Positions 1 to 9,665 of a stretch of 64,000 nucleotides of DNA are shown piece after piece. Source of the DNA: DASYPQ01 sp036006425. Lineage in GTDB: Bacteria; Planctomycetota; UBA1135; GCA-002686595. The stretch is from assembly GCA_036006425.1 (NCBI GenBank), contig DASYPQ010000027.1:124001-188000 (forward strand). The letters run 5' to 3'. The notes under the pieces were generated by a model. That model made no database searches. It saw nothing but the letters and a program-made list of their open reading frames with translations, and was not told where the DNA came from. The position numbers and the translations under genes are program-made. Position 1 is the first letter of the stretch. Each line of letters starts with the position of its first letter.

Positions 1-1
1 C

Positions 2-373
2 TGCCCCTACTCCGTCCGCTTCTTCAACTGGTCGGAGCCGGAGTGGCCGGATAGCTTCAAGAATCTCCTGAACCCCGACGTCGCGACGCGCCCCGAGGGC
101 GTGGTCGAGAAGTGCACGTTCTGCAGCCACCGGCTGCGCAAGGCGAAAGAGGATGCGCGCCTTGCCTCGCGCGAGCTCGAGGATACCGAGCTCCAGAGAC
201 TGCCCGCCTGCGCGCAGGCCTGTCCGGCGACCGCGATCACGTTCGGAGACCTCGCTGACGAGAAGAGTCTCGTTTCGAAACTCTCGAAGAGCTCGCGTGT
301 GTTCCGGCTGCTCGAGCACCTCGGGACGCTGCCGAAAGTCTTCTACCTCGCGCGCGACCGGAGGGAGGGATGA
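2..373 (+). CDS. 4Fe-4S ferredoxin-type electron transfer subunit (C-terminal part)
   Basis: Only the last ~123 residues are in the window and the reading frame is open from base 2. The protein carries the end of a Cys-rich Fe-S domain: CPYSVRFFNW at the edge, then EKCTFC and ACAQACPATAI, the spacing of paired 4Fe-4S clusters in DmsB/PsrB/DsrO-type subunits. Such subunits pass electrons between a catalytic molybdoenzyme or a quinone pool and a membrane anchor. The stop overlaps the next start (ATGA), and the next gene is an NrfD-type anchor, so the two almost certainly form one complex. The catalytic subunit would lie upstream, outside the window. Alternative complex III and a molybdo-oxidoreductase cannot be told apart from this fragment. 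Confidence 0.88.
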   Translation, partial: CPYSVRFFNWSEPEWPDSFKNLLNPDVATRPEGVVEKCTFCSHRLRKAKEDARLASRELEDTELQRLPACAQACPATAITFGDLADEKSLVSKLSKSSRVFRLLEHLGTLPKVFYLARDRREG

Positions 374-1914
374 GCGCTGCTCCCGAGCTCCGGCGCGACC
401 TCGATTTCGGCCGGTTCGGCCCGCGTTTCCTCGCGAGTGCGTTCTTCCTGATCGTGCTCGTCGGCCTCGGGATCGCGGGTTACGCGCAGCAGTGTCTCCA
501 CGGCGACATCGTCACGGGTCTGCGCACCATCGGGCAGGGCGGCGCGGTGTGGGGCCTCTACATCGTCTTCGACATCTTCTTCGTGGGCCTGGCCTTCGGG
601 GGGATCGCCTTCATGGCGATCGTGCGCCTCTTCCACCTGCGCGAATTGCGGCCGCTGTCGCGGATGGCGCAGCTCCTGACGCTCGTCGCGCTGGCCATGG
701 CCGGATTGTGCGTCGTCGCCGACCTCGGGCGACCTTTGCACGGCCTGATGAACTTCCCGCGCTACGCGCGCACGATGTCGCCGTTCTTCGGGACGTTCAC
801 GCTCGTCGCGTGCACGGGCTCGCTCGCGACGTTCGTGTACTTGTGGCTCGACGGCCGGGCCGACGCGGCGGCCTGCGCGGCCCGCGGCGGTCGCTTCGCC
901 TGGCTCCATCGCTTGTGGGCGTTCGGCTGGAAGGGCGCGCCTGCGGAGCGCTGGCGGCACCGGCAATCGAGCTTCTGGCTCTGCATCGCGATCCTTCCGT
1001 TGCTCGTGATCGCCTACTCGACGCTCGGCTTCGTGTTCGGGATCCAGGCGGGACGCCCGGGCTGGTTCGGAGCCCTGCAAGCGCCCGGGTTCCTCGTCCT
1101 TGCCGCGATCTCGAGCATCGGGACGCTCGTCGTGATCGCCGCGCTCGCGCGGAGCACGCTGCGACTCGAGACCGAGATCCGCACGCAGGTGTTCTACTGG
1201 CTGGGCAACGCTCTTTGCATCCTCGCGCTCGTCTACCTCTACCTCCTGGTCGTCGAGATCCTGACCGCGAACTACGCGGCCGCCGAGGCGGACACGCGCG
1301 TCGCTCGCGCGATCCTCGCGGGTCCCTACGCGCCCGTCTTCTGGACGATGATCGCCGCGTTCGTGCTCCCGATGCTGATCCTGTTCGCGCAGTTCCTACG
1401 CCGGAGAGCGTCGATCGCGTGGACGGTCGGCTGCGCGCTCGTCCTGAACGCGGCCACGATCCTGAAGCGCTTCCTGATCGTCGTTCCGTCCCAGACACAC
1501 GGCTCGTTGCTGCCGTACCCCGACGGGTCGTACCGCATCACGTGGGTGGAGCTCTCCGCGATCGGCGGGCTGCTCGCGCTCGGGACGCTGTGCTATCTCG
1601 TCTTCGTGAAGTTCTTCCCGATCGTGCCGCTCGACGTCGCGCACATCGAGCGCCCCGCTCGGGCGGAGCGCGAGCGCGGGGTGCGGAAGATCGTGCGGAT
1701 CAGCTTTTTCTACGCCACACTGCTCGCCGGCATCGTTCTCGCGACGGTCGGGTTCCTCTTGTGCGCGCGCGTCGGGAACGATCCGTGGCAGGATCCGCCC
1801 GTGCGGTTCAGCCCGGTGATCTTCGTCACCGGGATGCTGCTCGTCTTCTACTCCGCGGCAGTGTACGAGCTCTGGCCGCCGGCGCGCTCGGGCCCGATCC
1901 ACGCCGCTGACTGA
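370..1914 (+). CDS. NrfD/PsrC-family integral membrane quinone-interacting subunit
   Basis: A 514-residue polytopic protein with about ten hydrophobic segments (first ~25-45, last ~480-500) and the NrfD/PsrC look: long helices and a conserved FxFDIFFVGLAFGG region near residue 70. This family anchors Fe-S subunits in the inner membrane and exchanges electrons with menaquinone or ubiquinone. Its ATG overlaps the stop of the Fe-S gene by four bases, which implies translational coupling. Length is close to ActC of alternative complex III and longer than PsrC (~320), which hints at an ACIII-like or DsrP-like complex. That assignment is inference; the family call is secure. Confidence 0.87.
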   Translation: MSAAPELRRDLDFGRFGPRFLASAFFLIVLVGLGIAGYAQQCLHGDIVTGLRTIGQGGAVWGLYIVFDIFFVGLAFGGIAFMAIVRLFHLRELRPLSRMAQLLTLVALAMAGLCVVADLGRPLHGLMNFPRYARTMSPFFGTFTLVACTGSLATFVYLWLDGRADAAACAARGGRFAWLHRLWAFGWKGAPAERWRHRQSSFWLCIAILPLLVIAYSTLGFVFGIQAGRPGWFGALQAPGFLVLAAISSIGTLVVIAALARSTLRLETEIRTQVFYWLGNALCILALVYLYLLVVEILTANYAAAEADTRVARAILAGPYAPVFWTMIAAFVLPMLILFAQFLRRRASIAWTVGCALVLNAATILKRFLIVVPSQTHGSLLPYPDGSYRITWVELSAIGGLLALGTLCYLVFVKFFPIVPLDVAHIERPARAERERGVRKIVRISFFYATLLAGIVLATVGFLLCARVGNDPWQDPPVRFSPVIFVTGMLLVFYSAAVYELWPPARSGPIHAAD

Positions 1915-1924
1915 GCTCGGGGCG

Positions 1925-3436
1925 TCACTGCCAGGCGATCGACAGTCCCGCGCTGATGTTGGCGCCGCTCGCGCAGGGCCCTTGAGGATCGCGGAACCAC
2001 GACTGGTAGATCCGGCTGTCGCCGGAAACCACGCCGCCTCGGGTCGCGATGGAGACGCTCGAGTCGCCGGCGCCGCTCGCGTTCAGCGTGATCGACTGGA
2101 GGCGGACCACGGGGCCGCCCGCGCAACGGATGCCGTCCCAGAACGGGGCGCTGATCGCGGAGCCGCCCTGCAGGAACAGCGCGGTCTTGTTCGCGGGCCC
2201 GAGGAAGACGTGCAGCACGAGGTCGTCGTTCGCGACGACGGTCGAGCCGGTGCCGGAGAGCGTTGCGCCGACGCCCGTCGAGTTCCGGCAGCCTTGGTCC
2301 AGGCCCGGCCCGCTCTCGTTGGCGCACGGGCAAGGCCGCGTCGAGCCGTCACCGGAGCACATCGACGTGCCGACGACCGTGTCCGGCGTGAGCAGCAAGA
2401 GGCCGCTCTGACCGGTCGCGGAGTTCGTTCCGCCGACGGCGATCTGCCTCGCGTTGTTGATCCGACCGGTGCCGATGAACAGGGACCAGTGGCCGACCGG
2501 CGCGACGATGAGATCCTCGGTGCGGTACGTGCCGATGCCCTCGAAGCGCACGTACGCGGCCGTGTTGATCCACATCGTCACGTCGCCGGAGTCGTTCAGG
2601 CTCCCGCAGCCGTTGCTCGGACCGCACCCGCTGAAGATCTCCCACCCGATTCCGTCGGTGTAGCGGGCGGCTTCCCGGTCGCAGCTCGTGCTGGTGGCCA
2701 GGATCGCGAGACCCGCGACCTGGTTCGAGGAGTTGATCGCCACCCCGGACGTGGTCCGCCAATAGTTCCCGGGAGGGAGCCCGAGGTCCTGGACGGTCAG
2801 CGTGTTCAGGTCGAATCGACCGCAGTGATTCGTGAAGGGAATCGTGCAGTAGCACACCACCGCGCGCAGATCGTTGATCGCGGTCGGGTCGAAAGCGCCG
2901 TACGGGTTGAGGTCGAGGATGCCGCCCGGAGCCGTGAACCACACCGCGCGGCGGTACATGCCGTCGAACGAGTAGCCGACGACGTCGCCGACGTCGTTCA
3001 AGGCGGTCGCCGCGCTCCCTACGTCGCCGGGCAGCTTGCCGAGTTCCTGGATCGTGTAGCCTCCGGTGCCGTTCGGGATCCACAGCGCCGCGATCGCGCC
3101 GAAGCTCGGGTCGGCGTAGGAGACCGAGCTCACCGCTCCGGCGATCACGCCGGCGTCGTTGATGTCGTACACCCGGCTGCTCATCCGGCCGGGCGGCAGC
3201 GGCAGCGGCGCGAGCGGTGAACCGTGGGCCGCCACCCAACCGCGCTCATCGGCCGGTGCCAGCGGTTGGGTGCCGACCATGCGTCCCGATTGGTTCATCG
3301 CGGTCGCGCCGGTCGCCGAGCCGAGGAACTCCACGCTGTAGCTCGGCGGATTCTGCGCGACCACGGCGCCGGCGAGGACCGTCCCGACGACGAACGCGGA
3401 CCCGACACCCACGAAGCGCGACTGTCTCGTACCCAT
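1925..3436 (-). CDS. secreted HAF-repeat protein with shared Cys-rich C-terminal module
   Basis: 503 residues from the chosen ATG at 3436, which has a strong GGAGGT 6 bases upstream and begins a signal peptide (MGTRQSRFVGVGSAFVVGTV, cleavage near VVAQ). The frame stays open another 67 codons upstream, but that stretch is basic and not signal-like. The middle has at least six HAF-type repeats (YDINDAGVIAG, ALNDVGDVVG, AINSSNQVAG, SLNDSGDVTM and similar), typical of exported beta-propeller-like proteins. The last ~145 residues (1928-2362) are the module also found at 6110-6571 and in the gene at 10554: CSGDG, CPC, GCRNS, DGIRCAGG, YQSWFRDP, C, IAW. Function unknown; probably at the cell surface. 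It is divergent from the gene at 3719, with a 282-base promoter region between them. Confidence 0.85.
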   Translation of the reverse strand: MGTRQSRFVGVGSAFVVGTVLAGAVVAQNPPSYSVEFLGSATGATAMNQSGRMVGTQPLAPADERGWVAAHGSPLAPLPLPPGRMSSRVYDINDAGVIAGAVSSVSYADPSFGAIAALWIPNGTGGYTIQELGKLPGDVGSAATALNDVGDVVGYSFDGMYRRAVWFTAPGGILDLNPYGAFDPTAINDLRAVVCYCTIPFTNHCGRFDLNTLTVQDLGLPPGNYWRTTSGVAINSSNQVAGLAILATSTSCDREAARYTDGIGWEIFSGCGPSNGCGSLNDSGDVTMWINTAAYVRFEGIGTYRTEDLIVAPVGHWSLFIGTGRINNARQIAVGGTNSATGQSGLLLLTPDTVVGTSMCSGDGSTRPCPCANESGPGLDQGCRNSTGVGATLSGTGSTVVANDDLVLHVFLGPANKTALFLQGGSAISAPFWDGIRCAGGPVVRLQSITLNASGAGDSSVSIATRGGVVSGDSRIYQSWFRDPQGPCASGANISAGLSIAWQ

Positions 3437-3718
3437 CACCGACCTCCTTCGATTCAGACCCTGGATCTGTGCCATCGCTCCATTCAGCACAACTCCCATG
3501 CCGGGTCCCCTGCGCTCCGGCGCACACAGCACCGCGAACGATTCCGCGGGGCCGAGGGAAGACTTCGCGGTCTTCCTCGCGAACGCCGCAGTTTGCGATC
3601 CATTCGAGGAGGTGTGCCGTCGTGCGCGCCTTGGCATGGAGGTTGACCGCGATGCGCGTCGAACGCCCCGAATCGACCGAGAGCTGTATGGAGCTCTCGA
3701 TCACGAAAGGACCCGCCC

Positions 3719-6574
3719 ATGAAGCTTCGTGCCCGATTCTTGATTCTGGCCAGCGTGCTCATCCCGTTCGCGTTTGCGCACGCCGATCCCCAAGTCACCG
3801 CGCCGCACGTGCTGCCCGGAGACACGGCACCTGCGCCTCCCGCTGGAGACCAGACGAACGTGGCATTCGCGCGCGGCGCCTCGACGACGCTCATGGTGTG
3901 GGAGGACTCGCGGTCCAATCTCGCGGGCGTCCAGTCCGCGCAGGGCTACGGCTTCGGCACCCAGATCACGGACGTGTACGCGGCGCGAGTCGACGACGCC
4001 GGCAACGCGATCGACGCGACGCCGATCTTCGTCGCTACCGGGCCGTTCGCGCAGACGCAGCCCAGGGTCGCGTGGAACGGGCAGGCCTGGCTCGTCGTCT
4101 GGACGTCGAGGACGCCCGGGCAGTACTTCTCCACGCAAGGCGTGTACGCCGCGCGCATCTCCTCTGGCGGCCAGCTTCTCGACAATCCGCCGATCGTGGT
4201 CTCCGACACGCCCGACTTCGACGAGATCCAGCCCGTGGTGGCGAGCGACGGGATCGGATGGGCGGTCGTGTGGAAGGCCGGGATCGCCTTCGGGACCGAC
4301 GCCATCCGAGGTTGCCTCGTCGATTCCGGCGGCGTGACCGATGCACCGCGCACCCTCTTCCAGACAGTCGGCGGCGTCGGATTCTACATCCCGTGGAACT
4401 ACCAGATCGCCTTCGCCGGCGGACGCTACCTGCTCGTCTCCGAGCACATGCGCATGGGGCGATCCGACGACGACATCCTCGGCCAGATCTTCGACACGAG
4501 CTTGACCAAGATCGGCCTCGAGTTCCCGATCACGACCAGCGCCTCGAACCAGAATCGCGCGTCGATCGCTTCGAACGGGACGAGCTTCTTCGTCACCTGG
4601 GTCGACGAGCAGATGTGGGGCGAGATCCGAGGTTCGCCCGTCTCGCCCCTCGGCGCGATCGCGGTGCCGGACGGTGCCGTCTTCCAGACCGGAATGTACG
4701 GCAGCGATCCGCATCCGGCCGCCGGATGGGACGGCGTGCACTGGATCGCGGCCTGGGACGGCGGGGGACCGATCCAGATCGCGCGCGTCTCCGCCGCCGG
4801 GGCGATGCTTCCCGGAAGTCCGTTCTCCGCGAACGCGGGAACCTGGAGCATGTACCAGCCGGCGGTCGGCACTACGGGGCAAGGCGTTCTCGTCGCCTGG
4901 GCGGACGGGCGGAACTCCGTCCCGCCGACCGGCTCCGATACGACCGATCTCTACGGCGTCGCGATCGATGCGTCGGGCGCCGTCGCTCCGGACGGGCCGC
5001 TGACGGTCTCGCCGCCCGCGCAGACGCGTCCGGATCTCGCAGGCGATGCCGCCCACGGCTACCTCGTCACGTTCCTGTCCGAGACGGCGGCCACCGCCAG
5101 CATCATGGCGCAGCGCGTCGACTCGCACGGGATGCCGATCGACGCTCAACCGATGGTTCTCGCGACCGGCAATCGGTGGGTGCGCAATCCTTCGGTCGGT
5201 TGGAACGGCTCCGTCTGGCTCGTGACTTGGGAGGAACTGAACACTCTCTGGCCGCCGGGCTCGGGGACGATCTTCGCGCGCCGCGTCGGGGCGAACGGGA
5301 TTCCGATCGACGCTCTGCCGATCGCCGTGATGCCCGGCAACACGCCGGACGTCGCCGCCGCGGCCGGCGAGTTCCTCGTGGTGTGCAGCGTCGAGCCGAC
5401 GAACCACTTCCGGTACATCCGCGGCGCGCGCGTGCGCGCGAGCGACGGAGTCGTTCTCGACTCGACGCCGATCCCGATCGGTCCCTCGTATGCCGTCTCT
5501 CCTTCTGTGTCGGCCTTCCAAGACCGCTGGCTCGTCGCCTGGGAACAGCACACGACGCACGACAGCCCGTACTCGAGCATCCAGGCCAATTCCGTGCTCA
5601 CGAACGGCACGGTGTCGAGTCCCTTCCTCGCCGGGAACAACAGTTCGAGGTGTCGCACTCCGAGTGTCACGGCGGGAGGCGCCACCGCGCTCGTCTCCTG
5701 GAGCGACAGCGCCGACATCCGCGCCGGCCGGATCCAGGTCGACGGGACGATGCTCGACACGAGCGCGGGCTTCTCCGTGTCGAGTGCATTCAATTTCCAA
5801 TTCGCCCCTGAATCGGGCTGGAACGGCGCGCGGTGGCTCGTCGCATGGAACGACGACCGCGCGCACACGAACGTCCTCGACGGGGCGGTCGGCGACGTCT
5901 ACGGCTCGCGCCTCGAGTCCGACGGGACGGTCGTCGATCCGGCTGGTCTGGCCGTCGCGACCGACTTCGCCGTGCCCGAGGGCAACCCCGCGGTCGCAGG
6001 GGACACGAGCATCTCCGTGATGGCCTGGGCGATGGTGCGTGCGGAGTCTCCGTACGGGACGTTCCGGATCACGCTGAGCGCGCTCGACGACTCCGGGACG
6101 TTCACCGCGTACTGCTTCGGCGATGGAAGCCTGGCGACGTCCTGCCCGTGCGGCAATTCGGGAGGCGTGGGTCGCGGGTGTGCGAATTCCGGCAACCCGA
6201 GCGGCGCCTCGCTCCGCGCATCCGGGACCACGAATCCCGACACGGTCGTCCTCACGTCGATGGGTGAGCGTCCGACGTCGCTCTCGGTGTTCATCCAGGG
6301 CGACGTCAATGCGCCCTCGGGGCTCGTCTTCGGCGACGGCGTGCGCTGCGTCGCGGGAGCGTTCCGCAGGCTGGTCGTCAGGAACGCCGTGGGCGGGAAC
6401 GTCGCGTTCCCCGGACCGGGTGATCCCTCGATCACGGCGCGGTCCGCGAGCCTCGGCGATCCCATCTCTCCGGGTTCGGTCCGCTTCTACCAGACGTACT
6501 ACCGCGATCCGTCCGCGAGCTTCTGCCCGAGCGCGACGTTCAACGTCTCGAACGCGGTCGAGATCCGGTGGTAG
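3719..6574 (+). CDS. large secreted repeat protein with shared Cys-rich C-terminal module
   Basis: 951 residues. A signal peptide is clear (basic start, hydrophobic core to residue ~18, cleavage after AHA). The body to residue ~790 is built of at least a dozen blades whose core reads WLVVW, AVVWKAG, FFVTWVDE, WIAAWDGG, VLVAWADGRN, WLVTWEE, WLVAWNDDR, each followed by a G-x-hydrophobic turn. This suggests a beta-propeller or stacked beta repeats. Residues 798-951 are the shared C-terminal module (CFGDG, SCPCGN, GCANSG, GDGVRCVAGAFRRL, YYRDPSASFC, EIRW). Probably anchored or displayed outside the cell; no enzymatic motif seen. Transcribed divergently from the HAF protein, which carries the same module, so the pair may be co-regulated. 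Confidence 0.85.
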   Translation: MKLRARFLILASVLIPFAFAHADPQVTAPHVLPGDTAPAPPAGDQTNVAFARGASTTLMVWEDSRSNLAGVQSAQGYGFGTQITDVYAARVDDAGNAIDATPIFVATGPFAQTQPRVAWNGQAWLVVWTSRTPGQYFSTQGVYAARISSGGQLLDNPPIVVSDTPDFDEIQPVVASDGIGWAVVWKAGIAFGTDAIRGCLVDSGGVTDAPRTLFQTVGGVGFYIPWNYQIAFAGGRYLLVSEHMRMGRSDDDILGQIFDTSLTKIGLEFPITTSASNQNRASIASNGTSFFVTWVDEQMWGEIRGSPVSPLGAIAVPDGAVFQTGMYGSDPHPAAGWDGVHWIAAWDGGGPIQIARVSAAGAMLPGSPFSANAGTWSMYQPAVGTTGQGVLVAWADGRNSVPPTGSDTTDLYGVAIDASGAVAPDGPLTVSPPAQTRPDLAGDAAHGYLVTFLSETAATASIMAQRVDSHGMPIDAQPMVLATGNRWVRNPSVGWNGSVWLVTWEELNTLWPPGSGTIFARRVGANGIPIDALPIAVMPGNTPDVAAAAGEFLVVCSVEPTNHFRYIRGARVRASDGVVLDSTPIPIGPSYAVSPSVSAFQDRWLVAWEQHTTHDSPYSSIQANSVLTNGTVSSPFLAGNNSSRCRTPSVTAGGATALVSWSDSADIRAGRIQVDGTMLDTSAGFSVSSAFNFQFAPESGWNGARWLVAWNDDRAHTNVLDGAVGDVYGSRLESDGTVVDPAGLAVATDFAVPEGNPAVAGDTSISVMAWAMVRAESPYGTFRITLSALDDSGTFTAYCFGDGSLATSCPCGNSGGVGRGCANSGNPSGASLRASGTTNPDTVVLTSMGERPTSLSVFIQGDVNAPSGLVFGDGVRCVAGAFRRLVVRNAVGGNVAFPGPGDPSITARSASLGDPISPGSVRFYQTYYRDPSASFCPSATFNVSNAVEIRW

Positions 6575-6601
6575 GGGAGCTCTGCGTCCCACGCTCCGGC
6601 G

Positions 6602-6883
6602 TCACGGGCGCCGGAGCAGTGTCCAGAGTCCGACGGCGATGAACCCGAACCCGGCGATCCAGCGCAGGATCGCCGGGTTCATCCATCGGCCGAGCTGCGC
6701 GCCCGCGAGCACGCCGAGACCCGAAGCGAGCACGAGCGCGAGCGAAGCCGCGAGGAACACGGTGCCGGCTCGCCCTTTTTCCTGCGAGGAGTAGAGCAGC
6801 GTCGCGACCTGGGTCTTGTCTCCCATCTCCGCGGCGAAGACCGTGAGGAATACCGACACGAAGCGCTTGGGGTCCATCGGCAT
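6602..6883 (-). CDS. GDT1/TMEM165-type (UPF0016) cation transporter, single-domain
   Basis: 93 residues with the family signature EMGDKTQ at residues 19-25 and three hydrophobic segments. UPF0016 proteins move Mn2+/Ca2+ in exchange for H+. The full-length form has two such repeats in ~200 residues, while short bacterial forms carry one and are thought to dimerise. Three bases downstream of the stop of the NtrC-type regulator on the same strand, so probably cotranscribed. The ATG at 6883 is followed by a second ATG two codons later and either could be used. No adjacent second half is present, so it would have to work as a homo-oligomer. Confidence 0.8.
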   Translation of the reverse strand: MPMDPKRFVSVFLTVFAAEMGDKTQVATLLYSSQEKGRAGTVFLAASLALVLASGLGVLAGAQLGRWMNPAILRWIAGFGFIAVGLWTLLRRP

Positions 6884-6886
6884 CTG

Positions 6887-8293
6887 TCAGCGCGTCGCCC
6901 CGCCGGCGACGCCGTCCACCGGAGGACTCTCCAAGCCGAACTTCTCGATCCGGTAGCGGATCTGGTCGCGGTTCATGCCGAGCAGCTGTGCCGCGCGCGT
7001 GCGATTGCCGCGCGCGCGCGCGAGCGCCTGCACCAGCATCTCGCGCTCGAACTCCTCGAGCACGAGCCCTCCCGCCGGCAACCGCATGGCCGCCGAGCCG
7101 CCGTCGGGCAGATCCTTGAACTGGCGGAGCTCGCTCGGGAGATCGAGGATCGACAGCATCTCGCCGTCCGTCAGGAGGACCGCACGTTCGATGGCGTTCC
7201 GGAGTTCGCGCACGTTGCCCGGCCACGCGTATCTCTTGATCAGGGCGGCGGCGCCTTCCTCGAACCCCTTCACGTTCTTGCGCAGCTCGCGGTTGAAGTG
7301 GCGCACGAAGGACTCGGCCAGCGGCATCAGGTCCTCGGCGCGCTCGCGCAGCGGCGGGATCTCGATCGGGATCACGCGCAGCCGGAAGTACAGGTCGCTG
7401 CGGAAGCGTCCCGCTTCGACTTCCTTCGCGAGGTCCTTGTTCGTGGCCGCGACGATCCGGACCGAGACCTGGATGTCGCGCGTTCCGCCGACGCGGCGGA
7501 AGGCCTTGTCCTCCAGCACGCGCAGGAGCTTGCCCTGCATGCCCGGCGACAGATCCCCGATCTCGTCGAGGAACACCGTGCCGCCGTCGGCCAGCTCGAA
7601 CAGTCCCTTCTTCTGCGCCTTGGCGTCGGTGAACGAGCCTTTCTCGTGCCCGAACAGCTCCGACTCGAGCAGCGCCTCGGGGAGCGCCGTGCACGTGATG
7701 TTCATGAAAGGCCTCTCCCAGCGCAGACCCGCGAAGTGCAGGGCCCGGGCGACGAGCCCCTTGCCCACGCCGCTCTCGCCGAGAAGAAGGATCGTGCTGG
7801 CTTCGCTCTCGGCGATGCGCCGGATCAGACGGACGACCTCGTGCATCGCAGGGCTCGCGGCGAAGATGTTGTCGAGCGCCGCTTCGCGACGGGCGTCCTC
7901 GCGGGATCGCGCGACCACCTCGCGCAGATGGCCCGTCTCCAGCGCTCGGCCGACGGTCTGCGTCACCTCGTCCATCTCGAACGGCTTGCCGAGGTAGTCG
8001 TAGGCGCCTTCCTTCATCGCCTCGACCGCGCCGCCCACGCTGGCGTGCGCCGTGATCATCACGACAGGCGTCCTCGGCGACGTCTTCCGCACGGATCTCA
8101 GCACGTCGATCCCGGAGCCGTCCGGGAGCTTGTAGTCGAGGAGCAGGAGGTCGGGCATCTCGCGCCCGATCGCCTCGAGAGCCTCGGCAACGGTTCCGGC
8201 CTGCTCGGGAACGTACCCAGCGTCCTTGAGCGCTTGGCAGAGCCCCCAACGGATGAGCCTCTCGTCGTCGACAACCAGCACTCGGGCACTCAT
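6887..8293 (-). CDS. NtrC-family sigma-54-dependent response regulator
   Basis: 468 residues from the ATG at 8293 (AAAGGTG upstream, and the product starts directly with the receiver domain). Receiver domain 1-~120 with phosphoacceptor Asp53 (LLLLDYKLPDG). AAA+ domain ~145-375 with Walker A GESGVGKG at 172-179 and Walker B VFLDE near 240-244. C-terminal Fis-type HTH at ~425-465 (RGNRTRAAQLLGMNRDQIRYR). The loop that contacts sigma-54 is GSFTDA at 219-224 instead of the usual GAFTGA. The gene is divergent from a PAS histidine kinase 140 bases away, the obvious partner. It should activate sigma-54 promoters after phosphorylation; targets are not evident. Confidence 0.92.
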   Translation of the reverse strand: MSARVLVVDDERLIRWGLCQALKDAGYVPEQAGTVAEALEAIGREMPDLLLLDYKLPDGSGIDVLRSVRKTSPRTPVVMITAHASVGGAVEAMKEGAYDYLGKPFEMDEVTQTVGRALETGHLREVVARSREDARREAALDNIFAASPAMHEVVRLIRRIAESEASTILLLGESGVGKGLVARALHFAGLRWERPFMNITCTALPEALLESELFGHEKGSFTDAKAQKKGLFELADGGTVFLDEIGDLSPGMQGKLLRVLEDKAFRRVGGTRDIQVSVRIVAATNKDLAKEVEAGRFRSDLYFRLRVIPIEIPPLRERAEDLMPLAESFVRHFNRELRKNVKGFEEGAAALIKRYAWPGNVRELRNAIERAVLLTDGEMLSILDLPSELRQFKDLPDGGSAAMRLPAGGLVLEEFEREMLVQALARARGNRTRAAQLLGMNRDQIRYRIEKFGLESPPVDGVAGGATR

Positions 8294-8433
8294 GGGTTCA
8301 CCTTTCTCTTGGATGCGGAGTTTGTCCCCCCGCGGGGAATGTTTCGCACTCGCGTCGCCGACGCCGCACGGCACAGGGGCGCTGGGGATCGAACGCGGGC
8401 ACTTGGACAGGTATTTGAAGACCCGGTCGACTC

Positions 8434-9576
8434 ATGTCCGACCCGACTCGTCCTCCGCCCGCGCCGCCCTCGCCGCTCGGGGGAACGCGCTTCTTCCTGA
8501 CGCCGCTCGGAGGGAGTCTCAGCCACGCCGACGTCGACCTGGGCGACCTCATCGAGCGGACGATGGACGCGGTCATGCTCATCGACACCGGGGACGTCAT
8601 CCGCTACTGGAACCACGGCGCCGAAGTGATGTTCCACTACACGCGCGCCGAAGTCCTCGGACGCCGCGTCGGCTTCCTCCTCCCTCGAGACCTGCTGGAT
8701 CAAGGCGAGCTCGACTGGATCCAGGGATGCATCGACTCCGAGGGAAGTCTCTGCAACTTCACCACGCGCCGCGTGCGCAAGGACGGTGTCGAGCGCTGGG
8801 TCAGCTTGACGCGCTCGGTCCTTCACGACACGACCGGTCGTGTGATCGGTTCGTCGGCCGTGTTCCGCGACATCACGGAGGAGCGGCAGATCCAGGAGGA
8901 GCTCGCCGGCGCGCGCGGGATGGCGATCGTGGGAGAGATGTCCGTCGCCCTCGCGCACGAGATCAAGAACAGCCTCGCGGGAATCTCCTCGGCCATCCAG
9001 CTGTTCTCCCGGAACCTGGCCTCCGGCGACCCGCAGCGCGCAGTCTTCGCGGAAGTCTCGAACGAGATCAGGCGACTGGACGAGACGGCGCTGGACCTCG
9101 TCCGCTTCGCGCGCACGGGTGCTCCGCGTCCGCGACCCACGGGTCTGGAAGAGTTCCTCGGTGCCGTGGCGAGACGCATGGACGCCGTCGAGGACGTCCG
9201 GAGGCACCTGATCGATATCGACGTCTCGCCCGGCCTCGTCGCCACGGTCGACCAGGAGCTCGTCGGACACGCGCTGCAGAGCCTGATCCTGAACGCGGCT
9301 CAGGCGACGGCGGAGCCGGCGCGCATCCGCGTGCGGGCGCGCCGTGCAGGGGAGGCCCTCGAGATCGAGGTGATCGACTCGGGATCCGGGATCCCGGAGA
9401 GCCTGCGCGCCTCGATCTTCCAGCCGTTCTTCACGACGAAGTCGCGGGGAACTGGCCTCGGGCTCTCGATCGCGCGCAAGAACGTCGAGGCGCACGGGGG
9501 CGAGATCGAGGTGGAGACCAGCCTCGGGAAGGGGAGCTGCTTCCGCATCCGGCTGCCCGCCGCGTGCGCTGAGTGA
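8434..9576 (+). CDS. PAS-domain sensor histidine kinase (NtrB-like)
   Basis: 380 residues and no transmembrane segment, so a cytoplasmic sensor. PAS domain ~35-150 (TMDAVMLIDTGDVIRYWN to RDITEERQIQEE). Dimerisation and phosphotransfer domain with His175 in VALAHEIKNSLAG. HATPase_c domain follows, with N box LILNAAQA, G1 DSGSGIP, F box FFTTK and G2 GTGLGLSIARK. This architecture matches NtrB/AtoS-type kinases that phosphorylate NtrC-like regulators, and the divergent neighbour is one. The signal bound by the PAS domain is unknown. A 10-bp hairpin ~90 bases past the stop probably ends the transcript. Confidence 0.92.
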   Translation: MSDPTRPPPAPPSPLGGTRFFLTPLGGSLSHADVDLGDLIERTMDAVMLIDTGDVIRYWNHGAEVMFHYTRAEVLGRRVGFLLPRDLLDQGELDWIQGCIDSEGSLCNFTTRRVRKDGVERWVSLTRSVLHDTTGRVIGSSAVFRDITEERQIQEELAGARGMAIVGEMSVALAHEIKNSLAGISSAIQLFSRNLASGDPQRAVFAEVSNEIRRLDETALDLVRFARTGAPRPRPTGLEEFLGAVARRMDAVEDVRRHLIDIDVSPGLVATVDQELVGHALQSLILNAAQATAEPARIRVRARRAGEALEIEVIDSGSGIPESLRASIFQPFFTTKSRGTGLGLSIARKNVEAHGGEIEVETSLGKGSCFRIRLPAACAE

Positions 9577-9665
9577 TTCCCGTGACGGAGCATGCCGCAT
9601 GTCGGCCATCCTAAGAGCACTCTGCGCGCCGCGCGGTGCGTTCAAGAACGTAGCCCGCTCCGGAG

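Noticed and set aside
3701..6592. A 963-codon minus-strand frame opposite the large repeat protein
   Set aside because: Arg/Asp/Glu-rich antisense shadow, while the plus-strand frame has signal peptide, repeats and the shared C-terminal module.
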